64,000 bases of DNA from Phycisphaerales bacterium (GTDB lineage: Bacteria > Planctomycetota > Phycisphaerae > Phycisphaerales > UBA1924): assembly GCA_040217175.1 (NCBI GenBank), contig JAVJNT010000001.1, forward strand, positions 186,001 to 250,000, written 5' to 3'. The position numbers and the translations under genes were made by a program. Under the pieces are notes generated by a model. It did not search any database, was not told the origin of the DNA, and saw only the letters and a program-made list of their open reading frames with translations. Positions 51,393 to 60,793 of the stretch are shown here, in pieces (within the stretch, counting starts at the first letter, position 1; each line of letters opens with the position of its first letter).

Positions 51393-54300
51393 CTACCAGC
51401 CGCTGTCGGGTTCGCCGCGCTGTTGCGAGTACCGGCGCAGGCGTTCCTTCGACCACTCGTCGAAGTTCTGCCCGCCCTGGATCATGCGTCGCAGCCGATC
51501 GAGCGGCCCCACGAGCGCCTGGGGCTTGGGCGCCGGGGCGGGGTCGTCGAGCGTGCCCCGCAGGTCGACCGCGACGATCACGTCGCGCAGCGAGCGTACG
51601 AACGAGCGGAACGCGTTGTCGCGTGTCGGCCTGGTCGTGATGTTCATGTCGAGGGCGCCGCGCTCGAGATCGACCGTGCCCAACCCATCAAGGATGACCG
51701 AGTCGGAGCTCACCGCGAGCCGCGTGAACGTCAGCGTTCGGCCCTCGACGTAGAAGTCGCCATTCATCGCGTCGTAGGCGTCGGCCCCAAACTTCACGTT
51801 CATCGCTTCGACCGCGGCGCGAATGGCCAGGGGCAGCTCGACCGGCGACCCGCCACGGATGCGCATGGAGCCGCGGCCCCGGTACCGGTCGCGCTTGCCG
51901 ATCTGGCCCTCTAGGCCCAGCGAGAGGTCGAGGTCTCCCGCCCCGCGGACGGCCTCGGGCTCGCGGTCCTGCAGCGCCGCGAGCACGCGTTCGGTGTAGA
52001 GACCCGAGCCTGCAAGGTCGAGTGCGTAGCGAGCACGCTCGCCCTCGTCCTCGGCAAGCGTCACCGTGCCGCGGCCGGCGACGCGCCCGCCGCCCGCCAC
52101 CGCACGGACGACCGGCATGCGCACCACACCGTCGCGGCGCACGTCTGCCAGCAATTGCGCCTCGGTCACGTCCAAGCCCCAGCACGAGCCTTCGGCGGCC
52201 GACAGGTCGATGGCCGCCAGCAGCGTCGGGTGCTCGGTATCGCTCGCGATGGCGATGGCCGCTTGCCGCAGCACCGCGATCGGCCGCTCGTTCTCGCCCT
52301 CGGCATCATCTTCCGCTGCGCGGGTGCCCACGACGGCGTGCTGGACGCCGAGCAACGCGTCGGCCTCGATCCTCGCATCACGATCGGCCTGCGTGACGAT
52401 GCGCAGCCGGCCTTCGTTGATCACCATCGAGCCCAGGCTCTCGGCATCCATCGCATCCAGCGACCGTCCGACGCCGGGCGGCAGGATTCCCATGATCGGT
52501 TCGGGCACGCCGTGCACGCGGCCGATGGCACCCTCGCTCTGACCAACTTCTCCGTCGAGGCCGACCTCGACCTCGCTCCGCAGCCCGCCCGCGGCACGCC
52601 AGTAGCCGTCGAGGGACACCCACCAGTCGTCGCCGCCCAGCACGAGCGAATCGATCTCGCCCTTGTATTCCGACTCCCCGCCGGGGCCGTCGGGGCTGGG
52701 CTTCATCTCTCGCCCCGACACGATGCCGCTGACCCAAGGCACGAAGTAGCGCTCACCGTCGCGCACGAGCGATGCGTCGTAGGGCGAGAGCTCGAACTCG
52801 CGGATGGGCGAGACGCCAGGGCCATCGCCCCCGTAGCCCTCGGTCTGGAGCGCGACGAACGCGTCGTACTCGCCATGGACGTCCCAGCGGTCGAGGAACG
52901 AGCCCTCGTCGCGCGCGTCGCGGTTGCTGGCGAGCCGCCGCAGCAGCTTTGACTCGAGCCTTCCCCCCTGGATCTCGATGTCGAGCGTCGTGGGGCGAGT
53001 CACCAGGCTGCCGCGTTCGCGGAGCGCATCGAGCGGGATCTCGCCGCGCAGCCGGACGCGGCCGATGGGCTCGCCGTCGAAGCTGCCCTCGCCCAGCATG
53101 CGGTCGAAGGTCACCATGGGCCCCTCGTCGCCCGTCGCCACGACGACCGATCCGCGGCCGGCGTCGAGCCCGAGGCGGCCGTCCAGCCAGTCGAACCGCA
53201 GGCCATCGACGCGAGAGATGCGCGCCTCGGCCGATACGTCCTCGCCGGCCTTTCGCACGCTGCTCGCCAGGTCCGCGAAGCCGCGGACGTCGAAGAGGTC
53301 GCGCGCGTCTGACAACGCCTCGGCAAGCTCGGGCGCGAATACCGCCACCGCGTCCTCGACGGGCGACTGCAGGTTCAGGTCGTCCGTCGTGACGACGGCG
53401 ATCACGGAGTCGGTCTCGAAGCTTGCCCGCACGTTCGCGTCGACGCGACCGCCGAGCGATGCCTCGCCCGTCAGAGATCCGCGGAGCCCTTCGCCATCGA
53501 CCCGGAACGAGCCGCCGACATCGTTAATGACCAGCGGCCTGCGTCGCTCGATCGCCCGTGGACTCAGCGTCGCCGATCGCGGCTGGATCTCGGCCCACCA
53601 GTCCAGGTCTCCCGCCGAGTCGCGCGTGACGCGCACCTGGGCGTCGATCTGTCCACTCGGGCCCAGGTCTTCGAGCAGGCGTCGCGGCCCGCCTGCTGCG
53701 CCGTCGCCGCGCGGAACGGCGGCGAGCAGCCCCGGATGGATCGGCACGCCCGCTGCCTCGATCGCAACGTCCACGGTCGTCGATCGATCGACGCTCTGTG
53801 GATCATCGATGGGTACCTCAACGACCACGCTAGCCGTCGCGTCGCCGCCGGCAAGCGTCGTCGCCCGTGCTTGTTCCGCGGCGATCCTGAGACTCCGGGG
53901 CTTGCCTTCCAAGATGGTGTCCCGCTCCGAAGGCAAGTCGATCGTCAGCAGCACGTCGCTGGCATGGATCGGCACCGGAAAAGCTTCGGGGAGCAGCCCG
54001 AACCGATCGCTGCGGACCTCGACGTGCACCGTCGTGCTGTTGTCGACGCCAGTCTGTCGATCCACCCGCACGTGCGCATCGGCAAGGCCACCCAACGCAA
54101 ACGCCGGGGCGCGCCCGAGGACGCCCGGACGCCGGAGCAACCCTTGGTCGTATCGCTCGGCGAGCAGTTCTTCGTTCAGGATGATCTCTCGGATCTCCGG
54201 CGCGATCTCGTCGAGCACGTCGCGGAGTGATTGGTCGTATTGAACGCCAAATGCGCGTACGTCGACGTCGACGCCAGTAGCGACCTCATCGAGCGTGATG

Positions 54301-55844
54301 ATGGTCGAGGCGACGACGGGCGCGCCGCCGGGCGTCGCACCACGTAGGCCCAGCAGGCTGATCGTGCCGTCGTCGATTTCGATCGAGCCGCTCACGCCTT
54401 GCACGGGATACGGAAAGTACTCGAAGCGCATCCCCGCATCGCGGATGGCGCCCCTGCCAATCACCTGCTGGCGCACGCCCCTCCCGTCGGCGACCTGCGA
54501 CACACTGGCCGAGAGCGAGACCGTGCCCGTCGGTTCGAACAGGTCGAGCACCTGCGAGACCTTCTGTAGTACCGGAGCGGGGCGACCGAGCCAGGGGGCG
54601 TCGGTCGTAAATCGGTACGGCTCGATCGTGGCGACGTCGAACTCGTAGAGCGGCTCGCCATCGCCCAGCCAGAGGCGGACCTCGATGTCGACGTCGAGGT
54701 CTTCGATCGTGCTGCTCAGGTTGCCCTCGATCATGAGCGTCCGTCGGCCAACGCCCGGCTCACCTGGCTCGGGCGGCGCCTGCAGCGATCGCCAGGGAAC
54801 GATCTTGCCCGAGTCGGGGGCCGGACGCTGTACGAGCCGGACCAGTCCGCTGCCGCTCGTGGGGATCAGCGGCTCGAGCGTGCCCTCCTCGTCGACCGGT
54901 ACGGGCACGCGAATGTCCAGCCGGGCGTCGATATCGGTGTCCTCGGGGAACGGCGCCGGAAGCGCCGAGCCGGCGCGAACGTCGAGCACCAATTCGAGCA
55001 CGTCGGTCGCTTCGTCGTAGCGCACTGTTGCCCCGCGCGTTCGACCGCCGATGCGCAGCTGCTCGTATGCCTCGCGTAGCTGCAACGGGATGGCCTCGGG
55101 CGGAAAGTCGGCCATGTCGATGCCGCCGAGCGTTCCCGAGAAGCCGCCGGGCCCGAGCTGCCCCTCGAAGCGCAACGGCTTGGCACTGTTGCAGCGCTTG
55201 GGGTCCTCGAACGCCGTGACATCAAAAACGCCCGGCGTCTCGCGTGAATTCCGCAGCGATGCCACGATCGGCAGCGTCCGAAGCTCGGTGATGTTGCCCT
55301 CGGCGTCGTGCTCGCCCAGCAGCACGCTGGCGTGGTGCACGATAATGCTCGGCAGCGGATCGCCGCCCGTGCCTCCCGCGGCCGGCGGCTCGACGGCCAG
55401 GATGTTCAGGTCAAATTCCTCGAACGGCTTCGTGAGGCGCACGGCCGCGTCGAACACCTCGACGCGGCGGACCAGCGGGCCGCCCCGCAGCCTGCCGCGC
55501 CAGCCGAGGAGGATGCGTCCCTGCCTGACGTGCAGGAACTTCGACGCCTCGCCCCTCGGGTCCGATGCCTCGACGGGCTCGGGCGTGCGGAACATCACGT
55601 CGCGGATGATGATGTCGCCGCCCAGGTCGAGCTTGAGCGAGCCGCCCTCGACGCGCACGCCGAGCTCGTGCGCCAGCTTGGGCCGCAGCACGACGCCGGC
55701 CGCCGGCGTCAGCAGCAGTCCACCGGCGATCACCCCGACCACGCCAATCACGATGATCAGCAGCACGAGCCGTACGAACCACCGGCGGCGCACCCATGAA
55801 CGGGGCTTCTTCGCACTCTCGGCTTCGTCCGGATGCTCGGCCAT
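51393..55844 (-). CDS. very large AsmA-like membrane-anchored protein
   Basis: 1483 aa. The ATG at 55844 follows ACGGAGCACGC. The cytoplasmic N-terminus is charged (MAEHPDEAESAKKPRSW), then comes one transmembrane helix (VRLVLLIIVIGVVGVIAGGLLL) and about 1400 residues of mostly beta-strand sequence with AsmA-type patterns: early PKLAHELGVRVEGGSLKLDLGGDIIIRDV and late YDAMNGDFYVEGRTLTFTRLAVSSDSVILDGLGTVDLERGALDMNITTRP. This is the arrangement of AsmA/TamB/YhdP repeating beta-groove proteins, which move lipids or assist outer-membrane proteins across the periplasm. Which subfamily is uncertain. It starts 25 bases after the thioesterase stop. Confidence 0.75.
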   Translation of the reverse strand: MAEHPDEAESAKKPRSWVRRRWFVRLVLLIIVIGVVGVIAGGLLLTPAAGVVLRPKLAHELGVRVEGGSLKLDLGGDIIIRDVMFRTPEPVEASDPRGEASKFLHVRQGRILLGWRGRLRGGPLVRRVEVFDAAVRLTKPFEEFDLNILAVEPPAAGGTGGDPLPSIIVHHASVLLGEHDAEGNITELRTLPIVASLRNSRETPGVFDVTAFEDPKRCNSAKPLRFEGQLGPGGFSGTLGGIDMADFPPEAIPLQLREAYEQLRIGGRTRGATVRYDEATDVLELVLDVRAGSALPAPFPEDTDIDARLDIRVPVPVDEEGTLEPLIPTSGSGLVRLVQRPAPDSGKIVPWRSLQAPPEPGEPGVGRRTLMIEGNLSSTIEDLDVDIEVRLWLGDGEPLYEFDVATIEPYRFTTDAPWLGRPAPVLQKVSQVLDLFEPTGTVSLSASVSQVADGRGVRQQVIGRGAIRDAGMRFEYFPYPVQGVSGSIEIDDGTISLLGLRGATPGGAPVVASTIITLDEVATGVDVDVRAFGVQYDQSLRDVLDEIAPEIREIILNEELLAERYDQGLLRRPGVLGRAPAFALGGLADAHVRVDRQTGVDNSTTVHVEVRSDRFGLLPEAFPVPIHASDVLLTIDLPSERDTILEGKPRSLRIAAEQARATTLAGGDATASVVVEVPIDDPQSVDRSTTVDVAIEAAGVPIHPGLLAAVPRGDGAAGGPRRLLEDLGPSGQIDAQVRVTRDSAGDLDWWAEIQPRSATLSPRAIERRRPLVINDVGGSFRVDGEGLRGSLTGEASLGGRVDANVRASFETDSVIAVVTTDDLNLQSPVEDAVAVFAPELAEALSDARDLFDVRGFADLASSVRKAGEDVSAEARISRVDGLRFDWLDGRLGLDAGRGSVVVATGDEGPMVTFDRMLGEGSFDGEPIGRVRLRGEIPLDALRERGSLVTRPTTLDIEIQGGRLESKLLRRLASNRDARDEGSFLDRWDVHGEYDAFVALQTEGYGGDGPGVSPIREFELSPYDASLVRDGERYFVPWVSGIVSGREMKPSPDGPGGESEYKGEIDSLVLGGDDWWVSLDGYWRAAGGLRSEVEVGLDGEVGQSEGAIGRVHGVPEPIMGILPPGVGRSLDAMDAESLGSMVINEGRLRIVTQADRDARIEADALLGVQHAVVGTRAAEDDAEGENERPIAVLRQAAIAIASDTEHPTLLAAIDLSAAEGSCWGLDVTEAQLLADVRRDGVVRMPVVRAVAGGGRVAGRGTVTLAEDEGERARYALDLAGSGLYTERVLAALQDREPEAVRGAGDLDLSLGLEGQIGKRDRYRGRGSMRIRGGSPVELPLAIRAAVEAMNVKFGADAYDAMNGDFYVEGRTLTFTRLAVSSDSVILDGLGTVDLERGALDMNITTRPTRDNAFRSFVRSLRDVIVAVDLRGTLDDPAPAPKPQALVGPLDRLRRMIQGGQNFDEWSKERLRRYSQQRGEPDSGW

Positions 55845-55869
55845 GCGTGCTCCGTAGGATCGGCCTTCG

Positions 55870-56337
55870 CTACGACCGTCCTTCGACGATCTCGACCAGC
55901 CAGGCCGGCATGGGCGTCGGCCGGCCCGAGCCATCGACGCAGGCCAACTCGGTGGTCGCGGTGACCACCGGCCGATCGCCCGCGCGTCCCGCCTGACCAT
56001 CGCCCGGCTCGACCACGTGAATGGCGTAGTCGTGCCGCAGTCGGGCCCGGCCGGCGATGCTGGCCCGGCAGGCGATGCGCAGCACGTCGTCGTACCGCGC
56101 AGGCCGCTTGTACGAGACCTCCAGCCGCGTTACGACCAGGAATACGCCCTCGGCCTCCATCTGGGCGTACGTTCGGCCGGCCGACCGCAACGCCTCGGTG
56201 CGGGCCATCTCCAGCCACGGCACGAAGCTCGCATGGTGGGCCACCCCCATCGGGTCGCACTCGCAGTATCGGACGCGCACCTCCGTCAGTTCGGCGGGGC
56301 CCTCCAGAACGGCATGGTCGGGGTTCGTTGCGGGCAC
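55870..56337 (-). CDS. acyl-CoA thioesterase, 4HBT hotdog fold (YbgC-like)
   Basis: 155 aa. Core motif VRYCECDPMGVAHHASFVPWLE (catalytic Asp at about residue 28), followed by VTRLEVSYKRPARYDDVLRI, is that of the 4-hydroxybenzoyl-CoA thioesterase/YbgC group. The GTG at 56337 is the best start and has TAGACT 6 bases upstream. YbgC is often part of the tol-pal cluster, but no tol genes are here; the downstream gene is the AsmA-like protein, so a role in envelope lipid metabolism is possible. Confidence 0.87.
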   Translation of the reverse strand: MPATNPDHAVLEGPAELTEVRVRYCECDPMGVAHHASFVPWLEMARTEALRSAGRTYAQMEAEGVFLVVTRLEVSYKRPARYDDVLRIACRASIAGRARLRHDYAIHVVEPGDGQAGRAGDRPVVTATTELACVDGSGRPTPMPAWLVEIVEGRS

Positions 56338-56343
56338 GCGGCG

Positions 56344-56349
56344 AGTCTA
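56344..56349 (-). promoter_or_regulatory. -10 element (TAGACT) of the thioesterase leaderless promoter
   Basis: Minus strand TAGACT, CGCCGC, then GTG at 56337, identical to the arrangement before rpoN. Confidence 0.55.
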
Positions 56350-56409
56350 GCGTTACCGTTTCCCGCACGAACGAGTTCGTGCTCGACCAAGGAGGCGTCG
56401 GCTCGCCGG

Positions 56410-57009
56410 ATGGCCGAACCTGACACAAGCCAACCCAAAGCCACGCCGGGCGTCGTCGCGGCATCATCGGTCGAGGTGCGCCCACTCTTGGCAACCGACC
56501 CGATCGCGCCCATTACTGCGCTGCTGCACCGCTCGTACAAGGGCCAGCGCGACCGCGGCATGGATCCGCTGGCCGGACGCCAGTCGGTCGAGATCACCCG
56601 CCAGCGGTGCTACCGGGGGCAGACGTTCGTGGCGCTCCGGCCGGCTTCCGGCCCGCCCTCGTCCCGGTTCGCCGAACGGCTCTTGGGCGCCATCCTGTTC
56701 CAGGAACGAGAGGACGCGGCCTTCCCGCCCTGGTTCCTGCGGTCGGACGTCACGCACTTTTCTCAGTTCGCCGTCGATCCCTCGCTGCAGCGCGGCGGCG
56801 TTGGTTCGGCGCTCCTGTCGCGAGTGGAGCAGGAGACGCTGGCGATTGGCGCCCGCGAGCTCGCCCTCAGCATGGCCGAGCCCGACGTGCCGTTGCGCGA
56901 GTACTACGAGCGTCGCGGCTACCGCGTCGTGCAGACCTGGCAGTGGCCCTACACCAACTATCAGAGCCTGATCATGAGCAAGACCCTGCAAGCCGGGGAG
57001 GGCGGCTGA
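56410..57009 (+). CDS. GNAT family N-acetyltransferase
   Basis: 199 aa. The GNAT core includes SQFAVDPSLQRGGVGSALLSRVEQE, where QRGGVG is the acetyl-CoA pyrophosphate loop (about residue 136), and a C-terminal YYERRGYRVVQTWQW. The substrate is unknown. The ATG at 56410 has an AAGGAGG about 14 bases upstream, which is farther than usual, so the start is less certain. Its stop overlaps the trmB start (TGATG), so it heads a four-gene operon with trmB, queC and queE. Confidence 0.82.
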   Translation: MAEPDTSQPKATPGVVAASSVEVRPLLATDPIAPITALLHRSYKGQRDRGMDPLAGRQSVEITRQRCYRGQTFVALRPASGPPSSRFAERLLGAILFQEREDAAFPPWFLRSDVTHFSQFAVDPSLQRGGVGSALLSRVEQETLAIGARELALSMAEPDVPLREYYERRGYRVVQTWQWPYTNYQSLIMSKTLQAGEGG

Positions 57010-57743
57010 TGCCCAGCGACCTGGGACGAGGCAGAGCGCTCGACGATGCACCGGGCGTGGTGGGGGTGACCAAGGACGAACTGGGCGGGCTGCCCGACGA
57101 CCTGCTTTCGCGTCCTGATGCGGCCAGGGCCGACCCCTCGCGCTGGTTCGAGTGCCCCGAGCAGCCCCTGGAGATCGAGGTCGGCCCGGGCAAGGGCGGG
57201 TATCTCGTCGAAGCCGCGCGGGCACGGCCCGGGAGCAACTTCCTGGCCATCGAGCAGGACCCCGACGTCTACTTCTACACCGCCGACCGCGTGCGCCGGC
57301 ACCGGGAGTCGGGCGTGCTCGCCAACGCCCGCGTGCTGCGTGGCGACGCGGTCGCCTTCCTGAAGTGGCGCGTGAGCGACGGCTGCGTGCGCACGCTCCA
57401 CCTGTACTACTCCGACCCCTGGCCCAAGCGCAAGCACCACAAGAATCGCGTGCTGCAGGACGGCTTCCTGGTCGACTGCTGGCGCGTGCTCGAGCCCGGC
57501 GGCGAGCTGCGCCTGGCGACCGACCACGACGAGCTCTGGGCCTTCTACGAGCGGCAGTTTGAGGCCTGGTGCCGCGGCGTGCCCGAGGGGTTCGCCTCGG
57601 CGCCGTTCTCGCTCGGCGACCTGCCCAGGCTGCCCTCGGCGCCCGAGGGCGGACTCATCGGCAGCAACTTCGAGCGCAAGTTCAAGGAACTCGGCGCTAC
57701 GCCGCGGGGCGCGATCTTGACGAAGATCGCGGACGCACGATGA
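57009..57743 (+). CDS. trmB: tRNA (guanine-N7-)-methyltransferase
   Basis: 244 aa. The SAM-binding loop EIEVGPGKGGYLVEAA and the signature LHLYYSDPWPKRKHHKNRVLQ identify TrmB, which makes m7G46 in tRNA. An N-terminal extension of about 55 residues (DDAPGVVGVTKDELGGLPDDLL) precedes the domain. It overlaps both neighbours by 1-4 bases (TGATG with the GNAT gene, ATGA with queC). Confidence 0.93.
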   Translation: MPSDLGRGRALDDAPGVVGVTKDELGGLPDDLLSRPDAARADPSRWFECPEQPLEIEVGPGKGGYLVEAARARPGSNFLAIEQDPDVYFYTADRVRRHRESGVLANARVLRGDAVAFLKWRVSDGCVRTLHLYYSDPWPKRKHHKNRVLQDGFLVDCWRVLEPGGELRLATDHDELWAFYERQFEAWCRGVPEGFASAPFSLGDLPRLPSAPEGGLIGSNFERKFKELGATPRGAILTKIADAR

Positions 57744-58429
57744 GTCGCGCGGTCGTCCTCCTCAGCGGCGGGCTCGACAGTGCCACGTGCCTGGCCCTGG
57801 CGCGACGACAGGGACGCGAGTGCCACGCCCTGTCGTTCGACTACGGCCAGCGACACAAGATCGAGCTCGAGTGCGCCGAACAAGTGGCCCGCAGCCTCGG
57901 CGCCGCCTCCCACGTGGTCTACACGCTCGATGCCGCGCCGTTCGCGGGCTCGTCGCTGACGACCGGGGGAGACGTGCCCAAGGACCAGGCAGAGCCAGGA
58001 GCGGGCGAGATTCCCTCGACGTACGTGCCGGCGCGCAACCTCGTGTTCCTTTCGGTCGCGACGGCGTACGCCGAGACCCTCGACGCCGAGGAGGCGTGGA
58101 TCGGCGTCAACGCGGTCGACTACTCGGGCTACCCCGACTGCCGGCCGGACTTCATCGAGGCCTTCGCGAAGGCGGCAACGCTGGCGACGCGCCGTGGCAC
58201 GCAGGAAGCCAGCCCGCTGGCGATCCGCACGCCGCTGCTGACGCTCAGCAAGGCCGACATCGTGCGCGCCGGGATGGACGCAGGCGCCGACTTTGCGCTC
58301 ACGACCTCGTGCTATGACCCGGGCCGAGACGAGCACGGCCCGCTGGCCTGCGGCCGGTGCGACGCGTGCATCCTTCGCCGTCGCGGATTCGAGGCCGCCG
58401 GCGTCGCCGACCCAACGAGGTACGCGTGA
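57740..58429 (+). CDS. queC: 7-cyano-7-deazaguanine synthase
   Basis: 229 aa. The ATP pyrophosphatase P-loop is VVLLSGGLDSATC (residues 5-17), followed by SFDYGQRHKIEL. STYVPARNLVFLS and the zinc-binding cysteines C191, C204, C207 and C210 (SCYDP ... CGRCDAC) are intact. It converts 7-carboxy-7-deazaguanine to preQ0 on the queuosine pathway, directly downstream of QueE, encoded by the next gene. Overlaps at both ends indicate tight coupling. Confidence 0.95.
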   Translation: MSRAVVLLSGGLDSATCLALARRQGRECHALSFDYGQRHKIELECAEQVARSLGAASHVVYTLDAAPFAGSSLTTGGDVPKDQAEPGAGEIPSTYVPARNLVFLSVATAYAETLDAEEAWIGVNAVDYSGYPDCRPDFIEAFAKAATLATRRGTQEASPLAIRTPLLTLSKADIVRAGMDAGADFALTTSCYDPGRDEHGPLACGRCDACILRRRGFEAAGVADPTRYA

Positions 58430-59136
58430 GCGACGCGAAGCTGCCCATCTCCGAGACGTTCGTGTCCATCCAGGGCGAGGGCAAGCTGACGGGCGTGCCG
58501 TCCTGGTTCGTCCGCGTCGCGGGCTGCAACCTGCGGTGCACGTGGTGCGATACCCCGTACGCAAGCTGGAATCCCGAGGGCGAGCAGCGCACGGTCAACG
58601 ACCTGCTCGCCGAGTCGAGGGCCAACGGCGTTCGCCACGCCGTCTTGACCGGCGGCGAGCCGATGATCTTCGAGGGCATCGCCGACCTGGCGCGCGGCCT
58701 GGCGGACGTCGGCGTGCACGTCACCATCGAGACCGCGGGCACCGTGTACCTGCCGGTCCGCTGCGACCTGCTGAGCCTGAGCCCGAAGCTGGCCAACAGC
58801 ACGCCGAAGGACGACCCGCGTGACCCGAGCGGCGCGCTGGCCGTCCGGCACGAGCAGCGACGCCTGAACTACGAGGCCCTGCACGCCCTGCTGGCCGACC
58901 ATCCCGAGCGGCAGCTCAAGTTCGTGGTGTCCGCGCCGGGCGACCTTCCCGAGATCGAGTCGCTGCTGGCGATGCTGCCCGAGGTCGACGCCGGCGACGT
59001 GCTGCTCATGCCCGAGGGGGTCTCGACGCCCGATCCGGCCGGGCTCGGCTGGCTGATCGAGGCGTGCCTGGCCCGCGGCTGGCGGTACTGCCACCGCCTG
59101 CACATCGAGCTGTTCGGCGACCGCCGGGGCACGTAG
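58426..59136 (+). CDS. queE: 7-carboxy-7-deazaguanine synthase
   Basis: 236 aa, GTG start overlapping the queC stop. Radical-SAM cluster motif CNLRCTWC (C34, C38, C41), preceded by FVSIQGEGKLTGVPSWFVR, and LTGGEPMIF. It rearranges CPH4 to CDG. Last gene of the GNAT-trmB-queC-queE operon. queD, queF and tgt are not in the window. Confidence 0.94.
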   Translation: MSDAKLPISETFVSIQGEGKLTGVPSWFVRVAGCNLRCTWCDTPYASWNPEGEQRTVNDLLAESRANGVRHAVLTGGEPMIFEGIADLARGLADVGVHVTIETAGTVYLPVRCDLLSLSPKLANSTPKDDPRDPSGALAVRHEQRRLNYEALHALLADHPERQLKFVVSAPGDLPEIESLLAMLPEVDAGDVLLMPEGVSTPDPAGLGWLIEACLARGWRYCHRLHIELFGDRRGT

Positions 59137-59195
59137 GTGCCTCGGAAATACCAATCAAAGTCCGATCGACAGCAATGCGGAGCCTGCGCGTCCCA

Positions 59196-59232
59196 AATAG
59201 TGTGAACACGGGCCGGGCATGGCCAATAGTGT
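59196..59232 (+). promoter_or_regulatory. duplicated AATAGTGT elements before htrA
   Basis: AATAGTGT occurs at 59196-59203 and 59225-59232, 29 bases apart; each contains a TAnnnT hexamer (TAGTGT). The second would start transcription about 20 bases before the ATG, leaving room for the AGGAGG site. Overlapping the first is GTGTGAACAC (59200-59209), an inverted repeat. Confidence 0.35.
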
Positions 59233-59258
59233 TCGTGTCGACCGATCAGGAGGTGCGC

Positions 59259-60791
59259 ATGTCGATCAGGATGACCGTGCTCTGCGCCGCCGTCATGGTG
59301 GCGGTGACCGGGATTGCCGCATCGTTGCTTCCCAAGGACGCGGGAGCCGTGCAAGGCCGGGCAACGCCGTCTGGCCTCATTTTTGCCGACGACCCCGACC
59401 GGGGGACAGACCAGGCGCTGCCCGAGAAGGTGCGCGCCGACGTGGCGTTCGCCGGTAGCCTTAGCCGCGTGTTCCGACACGCTTCGCAGACCATCGAGCC
59501 ATCGGTCATCCACATCCAGACCGCCCGCCAGGTGACCCGGCGCGTGCGCGACCGCTTCGGCCGCGTCGTCCGCCAGCAGGAGACGCTGCCGTCGGGCGTG
59601 GGCTCGGGCGTCATCGTGACCGCCGACGGCTACGCGCTGACCAACCACCACGTGATCCAGGGAGCCGACGAGGTCGTGGTCACGCTGGCCGACGGTCGCG
59701 AGGTCGCCGCCCAGATCATCGGCTCGGACCCGGGCACCGACCTGGCCGTGCTGCGGCTCGCCGCCGGCGACCTGACGCCCGCACGGATCGCCGACAGCGA
59801 CGAGTTGCAGGTGGGCGATTGGGTGGTCGCGGTGGGCAGCCCCTTCGGCCTTGATCACACCGTGACGGCGGGCATCGTGAGCGCGAAGGGCCGCAGCGGC
59901 CTGGCGCCTCGCACCGCGTCGCGCGAGCGCATCGATCGCTTCGAGGAGTTCATCCAGACCGACGCGGCGATCAACCCCGGCAACAGCGGTGGACCGCTCG
60001 TGAATCTGCACGGCGAACTGGTTGGCATCAACTCGATGATCGCCTCGTCGGGCGGGGGCTCGGTGGGCATCGGCTTTGCCATCCCCAGCGCCATCGCCAC
60101 CAGCGTCTTCGAGAACGTCCGCGAAACCGGTCAGCTCGAGCAGGGTTTCCTGGGCGTGAGCGACCTGGTCAACACGACCGACGTCGCCGCCGAGACCGGC
60201 CGGGAACTGCCCGTGGGCGTGTACGTGCAGACGGTCATCGAGAACGGACCAGCCGATCTCGCCGGCGTGCTGCCGGGCGACATCATCGTCTCGATCAACG
60301 GCCGCCAGACGGAAAACTTCAACCGCCTCCGCAATCTCGTGGGCCTCACCAGGCCAGGTACGCCGATCTCGCTCGAGATCATCCGCGAGGGCCAGGTATT
60401 GCGGCTGGAGGCGGAGGTAACGGGCAGCGACCAACTGGTCAGGCTTGCCCAGGCCGCGAGGAACGCCGAGTTGGAGCGCGCCCTCGACGAGCGGGCACGA
60501 GCGGTGGAGACGCTGGGCGTCGAGGGCCTGACGATCGACGAGACGATGCCGCTCAACCTGCCGGGCATGCCCGGGCAGGGCGTGTTCGTCATCGAAGTGA
60601 AGCCGCAGACGCCCGCGAGCGCCTTGGGCCTGAAGGCCGGCGACGTGATCCTGGCGATCGACGATCGCGAGGTGCGCACGGTCGAGCAGCTCATCGACGT
60701 CATGCAGCGGGCCGACCTCGAGACCGGCGTCCGCGTCGAGTACGCCAACGGCGGGCGGCGCAAGAGCGCCGTGGTCCGGCTGCGGAGCTGA
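59259..60791 (+). CDS. HtrA/DegP-like periplasmic serine protease with two PDZ domains
   Basis: 510 aa. The ATG at 59259 follows AGGAGGTGCGC. An N-terminal signal peptide or anchor helix (MTVLCAAVMVAVTGIAASLL) leads to a trypsin-like domain with the intact triad H131 (LTNHHVIQG), D161 (DPGTDLAVL) and S243 (NPGNSGGPLV). PDZ1 is about 300-390 (GVYVQTVIENGPADLAGVLPGD) and PDZ2 about 415-505 (GVFVIEVKPQTPASALGLKAGD). It should handle misfolded envelope proteins. It has its own promoter region after queE and is convergent with the hydrolase gene. Confidence 0.94.
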   Translation: MSIRMTVLCAAVMVAVTGIAASLLPKDAGAVQGRATPSGLIFADDPDRGTDQALPEKVRADVAFAGSLSRVFRHASQTIEPSVIHIQTARQVTRRVRDRFGRVVRQQETLPSGVGSGVIVTADGYALTNHHVIQGADEVVVTLADGREVAAQIIGSDPGTDLAVLRLAAGDLTPARIADSDELQVGDWVVAVGSPFGLDHTVTAGIVSAKGRSGLAPRTASRERIDRFEEFIQTDAAINPGNSGGPLVNLHGELVGINSMIASSGGGSVGIGFAIPSAIATSVFENVRETGQLEQGFLGVSDLVNTTDVAAETGRELPVGVYVQTVIENGPADLAGVLPGDIIVSINGRQTENFNRLRNLVGLTRPGTPISLEIIREGQVLRLEAEVTGSDQLVRLAQAARNAELERALDERARAVETLGVEGLTIDETMPLNLPGMPGQGVFVIEVKPQTPASALGLKAGDVILAIDDREVRTVEQLIDVMQRADLETGVRVEYANGGRRKSAVVRLRS

Positions 60792-60793
60792 CC

